A stretch of DNA of 11,782 nt, taken from contig CAZZVB010000145.1 in NCBI GenBank assembly GCA_964657445.1, forward strand, positions 1 to 11,782. The letters are read 5' to 3'. Below are positions 7,132-11,782 of this stretch, piece after piece. A model generated the notes under the pieces. The model was not told the origin of the DNA, did no database searches, and worked only from the letters and a program-made list of their open reading frames with translations. Every line of letters begins with the position of its first letter. Positions within the stretch are counted from its first letter, which is position 1. This stretch comes from LMUY01 sp964657445. Its GTDB lineage: Bacteria; Pseudomonadota; Alphaproteobacteria; Acetobacterales; Acetobacteraceae. A program made the position numbers and the translations under genes.

Positions 7132-7998
7132 ATGACCATGGGAGCGGGAATGGACGTATTCACAACCCGTCTTGCGACATTCGGCCCGGCGCTGGCCCCT
7201 GCAGGCCGGCGGGTCGTCCGCTTTATCGACCAGAACCGGGCGGCGGCACTGGCGAGTTCGGCCATGGAGCTAGCCGCCAAAACGCAGACCTCGGACGCGA
7301 CAGTCATCCGGGCCGTGCAGGCGCTCGGTTTCGCGGGCCTTGGGGAGCTAAAGCAGGCTCTCGTCAGTGCCATCGAGCGGCCTTCCACGCCGGCGGACGC
7401 GATGCGCCGGACACTCGACGACGTAGGTGAAGACACCTCCCGGGCCGTCAGTCTGGTGCTGGAGGCACATGCCGAAGCCTTCGAAGCCATGCGCTCCCAA
7501 GCCTCGCAGGCCGTGATCACCGAGGCGATCGGCGTGTTGCATCCTGCCGAGCGGATCATTGTCTTCGGGATCGGCCCCTCCGCTGCGCTCGCAACGTACG
7601 GCGCACTCCTTCTCACGCGATCGGGACGGCGGAGCGGCGTGCTCAACATGACCGGCGGGATGCTGGCCGATCAACTGCTGGAACTTCGTCCCGGCGACGC
7701 GCTCATTGTGCTGGCCTACGGCAAAGCCTATCGCGAGGTGAGTGCCGTTTTCGCCGTGTCGCGGCGGCTCGGCCTGCCGCTGGTGCTGGTGACGGACAGC
7801 CTGGACAGGAAGCTCGCGCGCCTTGCCACCGTGGTCCTGCCTGCACGGCGAGGACGCGCCGAACGCGTGGCGCTTCACGGGGCTACGCTGGTCTGTCTCG
7901 AGGCCGTCATCCTAGGTCTAGCCGCTGCGGACCGTAAAGCGGCGATCGCGACGCTTGAACAACTCGATGAGTTCCGGGCGGCGATCGCGGCGCAGTAG
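7132..7998 (+). CDS. MurR/RpiR family transcriptional regulator with SIS domain
   Basis: The predicted product is 288 residues, the normal length for the family. The N-terminal helix-turn-helix (about 25-82) carries the typical FIDQN, LAAKTQTSDATVIRAV and LGFAGLGELKQAL segments. A linker leads to a C-terminal SIS domain (about 130-265) with the phosphosugar-loop motif FGIGPSA (145-151) and a second strand LIVLAYGKAYREV (191-203). In most SIS domains this second strand ends in a Ser-containing SxSG turn; here it is AYGK, so ligand contacts may differ. The start at 7132 has only GGTGG upstream; the in-frame ATG at 7150 has GGAG 5 bases before it and would remove six residues, so the start is uncertain. 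It is divergent from the propeller-DUF347 operon, which it may control along with itself. The effector sugar phosphate cannot be named from sequence. Confidence 0.92.
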   Translation: MTMGAGMDVFTTRLATFGPALAPAGRRVVRFIDQNRAAALASSAMELAAKTQTSDATVIRAVQALGFAGLGELKQALVSAIERPSTPADAMRRTLDDVGEDTSRAVSLVLEAHAEAFEAMRSQASQAVITEAIGVLHPAERIIVFGIGPSAALATYGALLLTRSGRRSGVLNMTGGMLADQLLELRPGDALIVLAYGKAYREVSAVFAVSRRLGLPLVLVTDSLDRKLARLATVVLPARRGRAERVALHGATLVCLEAVILGLAAADRKAAIATLEQLDEFRAAIAAQ

Positions 7999-8010
7999 CG
8001 GCTTGACGTC

Positions 8011-8065
8011 GATCCGTCCCGGATCCTCGCGGTGCGCGTCCCCCTTGCGGGAGCATTCTCCCTTT
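8011..8065 (+). terminator. tandem small hairpins after the RpiR-type gene, possible terminator
   Basis: Just after the stop codon, GATCCG-tcc-CGGATC (8011-8025) forms a six-pair stem. A second stem, GGGAG-catt-CTCCC (8049-8062), is followed by only TTT. The short U-run makes termination uncertain. Confidence 0.35.
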
Positions 8066-8141
8066 GGCGTGCCCTAAGCCGGCGACCAGCGCGCCCGCGC
8101 GTCAGCAGCGGAAGTTCGTTGCGCCGGCCAGGCCATTTACC

Positions 8142-8172
8142 TTGACAACCCGATACGGCTAAGCGTTATTTT
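8142..8172 (+). promoter_or_regulatory. putative sigma-70 type promoter of the orphan gene
   Basis: TTGACA at 8142-8147 is a perfect -35 box. The best downstream hexamer is TATTTT at 8167-8172, four of six consensus bases at a 19-base spacing, which is long; GTTATT at 8165-8170 gives 17 but matches less well. The start codon is about 30 bases further on, leaving a short leader. Confidence 0.45.
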
Positions 8173-8202
8173 GGTGTCGGATTAACTCGGGATCAACACG
8201 AG

Positions 8203-8769
8203 ATGAGCGAACATGCCACCGTCACAAAAGAGCAAAAAGACAAAGTCGTAGCTCTCGCTGGGAAGATCAAAGCCGCATATGACAGTGCAACGGAGAGCAA
8301 CCCGGACGATCGCGCGACCGTGGGCCTCAAGCGGTTGCACGAGACATGGGAGGGCAAGCTCGCAGACCTGAAGGTCGATGAGTCTCCGGTCACCGATCTG
8401 TTCGCGCTCGCCGGAGAGTTGAAGACCGCCGTTCCAACGGCTGAGAAACTGCTGGCGGCGGTAAAGCCAGCGGCCAAAGTCGCCGTCGCGGTCGCGGCCA
8501 AACCGGTCATCAAATACCTCAACGCCAAGGTCGAAAAGGCATGCAAGGACTCAGGGGTCCAGAGCAAGCTCAAGACAATCCTCAGCAAGGGTCCGGGCTA
8601 TCTCGGCCACAAGGCCGTCACCGCAATCAAGGCGCAAGGTCACGATCATGTCGGGGACGACGATGCGGTTGCCTTCGATTGGGACGGCATAGACCTCAAA
8701 GTCGTCGCCTATGGCGTCAAGAACGACAATGCCAAGCCGGGCAACTCCGGCTACAAGTGGACTTTGTAA
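8203..8769 (+). CDS. hypothetical protein of 188 residues, family not recognised
   Basis: The ATG at 8203 is preceded by CGGGA 10 bases upstream. The product is cytoplasmic in appearance: no signal peptide and no clear membrane helix. Residues 1-60 are charged and helical (many Lys, Glu, Asp). Residues 78-112 are Ala/Val/Lys-rich, long enough for an amphipathic helix. The C-terminal 45 residues differ in style, with HDHVGDDD (147-154), FDWDGIDL (158-165) and a Gly/aromatic end in YKW (184-186); this looks like a small folded domain. There is one Cys at 114. Base composition is clearly lower in GC than in the genes around it (the line from 8221 is 27 of 60 GC), which suggests recent acquisition. 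It stands alone, with its own putative promoter, and its stop is 35 bases from the convergent paaK end. No function is assigned. Confidence 0.75.
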   Translation: MSEHATVTKEQKDKVVALAGKIKAAYDSATESNPDDRATVGLKRLHETWEGKLADLKVDESPVTDLFALAGELKTAVPTAEKLLAAVKPAAKVAVAVAAKPVIKYLNAKVEKACKDSGVQSKLKTILSKGPGYLGHKAVTAIKAQGHDHVGDDDAVAFDWDGIDLKVVAYGVKNDNAKPGNSGYKWTL

Positions 8770-8783
8770 CGAACCGCCCAGCG

Positions 8784-8814
8784 CGCAGAACGGCTGCGTC
8801 CGTCCTACGTTTTT
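8784..8814 (+). terminator. weak hairpin and T-run between the orphan gene and paaK
   Basis: CGCAG-aacgg-CTGCG (8784-8798) forms a five-pair stem; TTTTT follows only at 8810-8814, 11 bases after the stem, inside the 3' end of paaK. Spacing is poor for an intrinsic terminator. Confidence 0.25.
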
Positions 8815-10097
8815 GGCCGCCGGTCCACCACCCGCTTTACCTTCCCGACTGACCGCTCCAGCGTCCCCGGCGGTTCCGCAATCACCTGCGCGGTAACGCC
8901 GACCGTGCTCTTGATGTGGTGCGCCACCTGCCCGGCGGCGTCCAGCAAGCCGGCGCCGTCCCAGGCGGACGCGCGGGCCTCGGCGTGCACCACCATCGAA
9001 TCCATCCGTCCCTCGCGCAGCAACTCGATCTGGAAATGCCCGGCGCACCAATCGGACGCCAGCAGCACTTCCTCGATCTGCGTCGGGAACACGTTCACGC
9101 CGCGCAGGATGATCATGTCGTCGGACCGCCCCGTCACCTTCTCCATCCGCCGGAACGCCGGGCGCGCGGTGCCTGGCAGCAGGCGCGTCAGGTCGCGGGT
9201 GCGGTAGCGCACGATCGGGGCGGCCTGTTTGGTCAGCGACGTGAACACCAGCTCCCCCTGCTCCCCATCGGGCAGCACCTCACCTGTCAGCGGGTCGATC
9301 ACCTCGGGATAGAAATGATCCTCCCAGATGTGCAGGCCGTCCTTGGTCTCGACGCACTCCTGCGCCACGCCGGGTCCGATGACTTCGGACAGGCCATAGA
9401 TGTCCACCGCGTCCAGCCCGAACGCGCCCTCGATCTCCGCCCGCATCGCGTTGGTCCACGGTTCGGCCCCGAAGATGCCGACCTTGAGCGAGCTGCTGCG
9501 CGGGTCGATCCCCTGGCGGGCGAACTCGTCCAGCAGAGCCAGCATGTAGGAGGGCGTCACGGTGATGATCTCGGGCCGGAAGTCGGTGATGAGCTGCACC
9601 TGCCGTTCCGTCATGCCGCCGGACATGGGCACTACGCTGCAGCCCAGCCGCTCCGCCCCGGCGTGGATGCCCAAGCCCCCGGTGAACAGCCCGTAGCCAT
9701 AGGCGTTGTGCATCATCATGCCGGGCCGCGCCCCGGCGGCGTAGAGCGAGCGCGCTACCACCCCCGCCCACATATCGAGGTCGGCGGCGGTGTAGCCCAC
9801 CACGATCGGCTTGCCCGTCGTTCCGGAGGAGCCGTGGATGCGCGCCAATTGCTCCCGCGGGACAGCGAGCAGGCCGAATGGGTAGTTGTCGCGCAGATCG
9901 GTCTTCACCGTGAACGGGAAGCGCCGCAGGTCAGCCAGCTCGCGGAAATCGTCCGGATGCACCCCCGCCGCATCGAACGCCCGGCGGTAGTGGGGCACGG
10001 CCGCATAGACCTGGTGCAAGGTCGCGGCCAGCCGCTGCGTCTGCAACGCCACCAATTCGTCGCGGGTGGCGCTTTCGATCGGGTGCAGAAAACTCAT
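8805..10097 (-). CDS. paaK: phenylacetate-CoA ligase
   Basis: The product is 430 residues, the normal PaaK length. It converts phenylacetate, ATP and CoA to phenylacetyl-CoA, the entry step of the aerobic hybrid phenylacetate pathway in the cytoplasm. Features of the adenylate-forming (ANL) superfamily are in order: the phosphate-binding loop HGSSGTTGKPIVVGYT (88-103), the AYGYGLFTGGLG segment lining the aryl pocket, GAEPWT and DIYGLSEVIGPG motifs, an RYRTRDL hinge region, GRSDDMIILRGVNVFPTQIE, and a Lys-rich C-terminus (GKVKR) that would supply the catalytic lysine. Its ATG overlaps the paaI stop codon by 4 bases (ATGA), so the two are translationally coupled with paaI first. The long open frame on the opposite strand is a GC-driven shadow. 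Confidence 0.95.
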   Translation of the reverse strand: MSFLHPIESATRDELVALQTQRLAATLHQVYAAVPHYRRAFDAAGVHPDDFRELADLRRFPFTVKTDLRDNYPFGLLAVPREQLARIHGSSGTTGKPIVVGYTAADLDMWAGVVARSLYAAGARPGMMMHNAYGYGLFTGGLGIHAGAERLGCSVVPMSGGMTERQVQLITDFRPEIITVTPSYMLALLDEFARQGIDPRSSSLKVGIFGAEPWTNAMRAEIEGAFGLDAVDIYGLSEVIGPGVAQECVETKDGLHIWEDHFYPEVIDPLTGEVLPDGEQGELVFTSLTKQAAPIVRYRTRDLTRLLPGTARPAFRRMEKVTGRSDDMIILRGVNVFPTQIEEVLLASDWCAGHFQIELLREGRMDSMVVHAEARASAWDGAGLLDAAGQVAHHIKSTVGVTAQVIAEPPGTLERSVGKVKRVVDRRPKT

Positions 10098-10507
10098 CGC
10101 GGCACCACCCTGGACTGGCCGCGGAACTCGGCCACCACGCCCGCCTCGTTCGCCACCTGCACGTCATACAGGCCGGACCGTCCGGCCAGCGCCAGTTCGC
10201 GCGCGGTGGCGACCAGGCGGTCCCCGGCGCGCACCGGGCGCAGGTAGGTGATGGTGCAGGTCTGCGCGACCGCCGCTTCGCCCCGGCTGTTGCAGGCGAA
10301 GGCGAAGGCGGAGTCCGCCAGTGCGAAGATGAAGCCGCCATGGCAGGCGCCGTGGCCGTTCAGCATGTGCGCCGCCACCGGCATGGACAGCCGCGCCTGG
10401 CCCGGCCCGATATCCTCGATCACCATCCCCAGTCCCTGGCTGGCCGCATCGGCGGCCCACATGGCGGCGGCGGCTTGCTCGGCGACCAGTTCGCCGTCAC
10501 TGGCCAT
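10094..10507 (-). CDS. paaI: hydroxyphenylacetyl-CoA thioesterase
   Basis: The predicted protein is 137 residues from the ATG at 10507, which has AAGG 8 bases upstream; the frame stays open to 10594, but the longer version adds 29 Arg-rich residues not expected in this family. It is a hotdog-fold acyl-CoA thioesterase with the PaaI signature between residues 48 and 76: an HMLNGHGACHGGF segment, then FALADSAFAFACN, where D65 is the likely catalytic acid. PaaI hydrolyses phenylacetyl-CoA derivatives that stall in the pathway and so frees CoA. It is first in a two-gene operon with paaK and divergent from paaJ. Confidence 0.93.
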   Translation of the reverse strand: MASDGELVAEQAAAAMWAADAASQGLGMVIEDIGPGQARLSMPVAAHMLNGHGACHGGFIFALADSAFAFACNSRGEAAVAQTCTITYLRPVRAGDRLVATARELALAGRSGLYDVQVANEAGVVAEFRGQSRVVPR

Positions 10508-10517
10508 GGCTTGAACC

Positions 10518-10524
10518 TTCTCCC
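10518..10524 (-). promoter_or_regulatory. ribosome binding site that fixes the paaI start
   Basis: On the minus strand GGAGAAGG lies 8 bases before the ATG at 10507. The upstream in-frame ATG at 10594 lies opposite the paaJ start and has no such site. Confidence 0.6.
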
Positions 10525-10564
10525 GGTTGGGGGGAGAGTCGCGGCGCAACCGGGCCCGTGTCAA
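10522..10564 (-). promoter_or_regulatory. divergent paaI/paaJ control region: TTGACA box plus inverted repeat
   Basis: On the minus strand TTGACA occupies 10564-10559, a perfect -35 box for paaI-paaK; no good -10 is seen 16-18 bases on. A perfect 8-bp inverted repeat, CCCGGTTG (10522-10529) and CAACCGGG (10547-10554), has 17 bases between arms. One arm lies in the promoter spacer and the other covers the leader and part of the ribosome binding site, as expected of a repressor site. Paa clusters are commonly controlled by PaaX or PaaR repressors; which one acts here is not shown. Confidence 0.5.
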
Positions 10565-10592
10565 TCGCCGCCCGCAATAAGGGACCGCCGCC

Positions 10593-11782
10593 ATGCCCGA
10601 GGCCTACATCTGCGACTTCGTCCGCACCCCGATCGGCCGCTATGCCGGCGCGTTGAAGGACGTCCGCACCGACGACCTCGGCGCCATCCCGCTGCGCGTC
10701 CTGAAGGAGCGTAACCCGGGCGTCGATTGGGATTCGGTGGACGACCTGTATTACGGCTGCGCCAACCAGGCAGGGGAGGATAACCGCAATGTCGGCCGCA
10801 TGGCGCTGCTGCTGGCCGGGCTGCCCACCAGCATCCCCGCCGCCACCATCAACCGGCTCTGCGGGTCAGGGTTGGACGCCGTGGGCACGGCGGCGCGCGC
10901 CATCCGCGCCGGCGATGCGGACCTGGTGATCGCGGGCGGGGTGGAGAGCATGACCCGCGCCCCGTTCGTGCAGGGCAAGGCCACCGAGGCGTTCAGCCGC
11001 ACTGCGGAGATCTACGACACCACGATCGGCTGGCGCTTCGTCAACCCGCTGCTGAAGGCGCAATACGGCGTCGATAGCATGCCGGAGACGGCGGAGAACG
11101 TGGCCGAGGAGTACCAGATCAGCCGCGCCGACCAGGATCTGTTCGCCTTGCGCAGCCAGCAGCGCTGCGCCGCGGCCCAGGCCTCCGGCTTCTTCGCTCG
11201 GGAGATCACCCCCGTCACCATCAAGTCCCGCAAGGGCGAGACGGTGGTGGACCGCGACGAGCATCCGCGCGAAACCAGCCTGGAGGCGCTGGCCAAGCTG
11301 AAGGCCGGGTTCCGCAAGGAAGGCGGCACCGTCACCGCCGGCAACGCCAGCGGCGTGAACGATGGCGCGGCCGCCTTGATCATCGCCAGCGAGGCTGCCG
11401 CGGCGAAGCACGGCCTGACCCCCCGCGCCCGCGTCGTCGCCATGGCCACCGCCGGCGTGCCGCCCCGCATCATGGGCATGGGCCCCGCTCCGGCGACGCA
11501 GAAACTGCTCGCCCGGCTCGGGCTGAAGATGGCCGACATCGACCTGATCGAACTGAACGAAGCCTTTGCCGCCCAGGGCCTGGCGGTGATGCGCCAGCTC
11601 GGCCTGGCCGATGATACGGAGATGGTGAATCCGCACGGCGGCGCCATCGCGCTCGGCCACCCCCTCGGCATGTCCGGCGCCCGCCTGGCGATGACGGCGG
11701 TCAGCGCCCTGGAACAGCGCGGCCAGAAGCTCGCCATCGCCACCATGTGCATCGGGGTCGGCCAGGGCATCGCCGCGCTGGT
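10593..11782 (+). CDS. paaJ: 3-oxoadipyl-CoA thiolase, 3' end cut by the window
   Basis: The frame is open from the ATG at 10593 to the window edge, giving 396 residues; family members have about 400, so only the last few are missing. AAGGGA lies 8 bases before the start. This is a type of thiolase that cleaves 3-oxoadipyl-CoA with CoA into succinyl-CoA and acetyl-CoA, the last step of phenylacetate breakdown. The nucleophilic Cys is C90 in NRLCGSGLDA; the His of ALGHPLGMSGAR and the second Cys in TMCIGVGQG complete the thiolase site. The close relative PcaF does the same reaction in the beta-ketoadipate pathway; the paaI-paaK neighbours favour PaaJ. It is divergent from paaI and likely shares a control region with it. 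Confidence 0.93.
   Translation, partial: MPEAYICDFVRTPIGRYAGALKDVRTDDLGAIPLRVLKERNPGVDWDSVDDLYYGCANQAGEDNRNVGRMALLLAGLPTSIPAATINRLCGSGLDAVGTAARAIRAGDADLVIAGGVESMTRAPFVQGKATEAFSRTAEIYDTTIGWRFVNPLLKAQYGVDSMPETAENVAEEYQISRADQDLFALRSQQRCAAAQASGFFAREITPVTIKSRKGETVVDRDEHPRETSLEALAKLKAGFRKEGGTVTAGNASGVNDGAAALIIASEAAAAKHGLTPRARVVAMATAGVPPRIMGMGPAPATQKLLARLGLKMADIDLIELNEAFAAQGLAVMRQLGLADDTEMVNPHGGAIALGHPLGMSGARLAMTAVSALEQRGQKLAIATMCIGVGQGIAAL

Noticed and set aside
1073..8804. Target-site duplications or integrase remnants at the edges of the accessory block
   Set aside because: Only short GC-rich matches such as GCGCGCA were seen, which are expected by chance at this GC.
8916..10247. 443-residue open frame on the plus strand
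   Set aside because: It lies fully antisense to paaK, is rich in His/Arg/Gly repeats and matches no family; it is a product of high GC in the third codon position.
10866..11770. Two long minus-strand frames of 264 and 252 residues
   Set aside because: Both are antisense to paaJ, whose frame carries the full thiolase motif set.
1..11782. CRISPR arrays, tRNA or rRNA genes
   Set aside because: No regularly spaced repeats, cloverleaf pattern or rRNA-like stretch was seen on reading both strands.

Overview
The window is GC-rich bacterial DNA, most likely from an alphaproteobacterium; Sphingomonadales or Acetobacteraceae are guesses from gene content and composition, not from a marker gene. Both ends look like core genome with very high GC. 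The left edge carries the 3' part of a DUF1501 (sulfatase-like, exported) gene. The right edge carries phenylacetate catabolism: paaI and paaK on the minus strand, overlapping by 4 bases, and paaJ divergent on the plus strand and cut by the window end.

Between them, roughly 1.1 to 8.8 kb, lies accessory-looking DNA of lower GC. Region A (1.2-5.0 kb, plus strand) holds a three-cupin protein, a small secreted LprI/DUF1311-like protein and a secreted right-handed beta-helix protein of the polysaccharide-lyase-like fold. Region B (5.1-6.9 kb, minus strand) holds a secreted seven-bladed YncE/YVTN-type beta-propeller followed 32 bases later by an eight-helix membrane protein made of four DUF347 repeats; together they look like a two-gene operon. 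Region C (7.1-8.0 kb, plus strand) is an RpiR/MurR-type regulator with a SIS sugar-phosphate domain, divergent from region B across a 213-base spacer that holds several small dyads. Region D (8.2-8.8 kb, plus strand) is an orphan 188-residue protein of distinctly lower GC, preceded by a perfect TTGACA box.

The right-hand genes are interpretable. PaaK activates phenylacetate to phenylacetyl-CoA, PaaI hydrolyses stalled CoA thioesters, and PaaJ thiolytically cleaves 3-oxoadipyl-CoA. Their 85-base divergent promoter region holds an 8+8 bp inverted repeat overlapping a TTGACA box, a candidate operator. The ring epoxidase and lower-pathway genes would have to lie outside the window.

The candidate for something undescribed is the propeller plus DUF347 pair facing a SIS-domain regulator. 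DUF347 is a repeat of unknown function, and this copy has a strict W-x14-D spacing in all four repeats, which suggests a four-fold arrangement of acidic groups in the membrane. No transposase, integrase, tRNA, rRNA or CRISPR array was seen.
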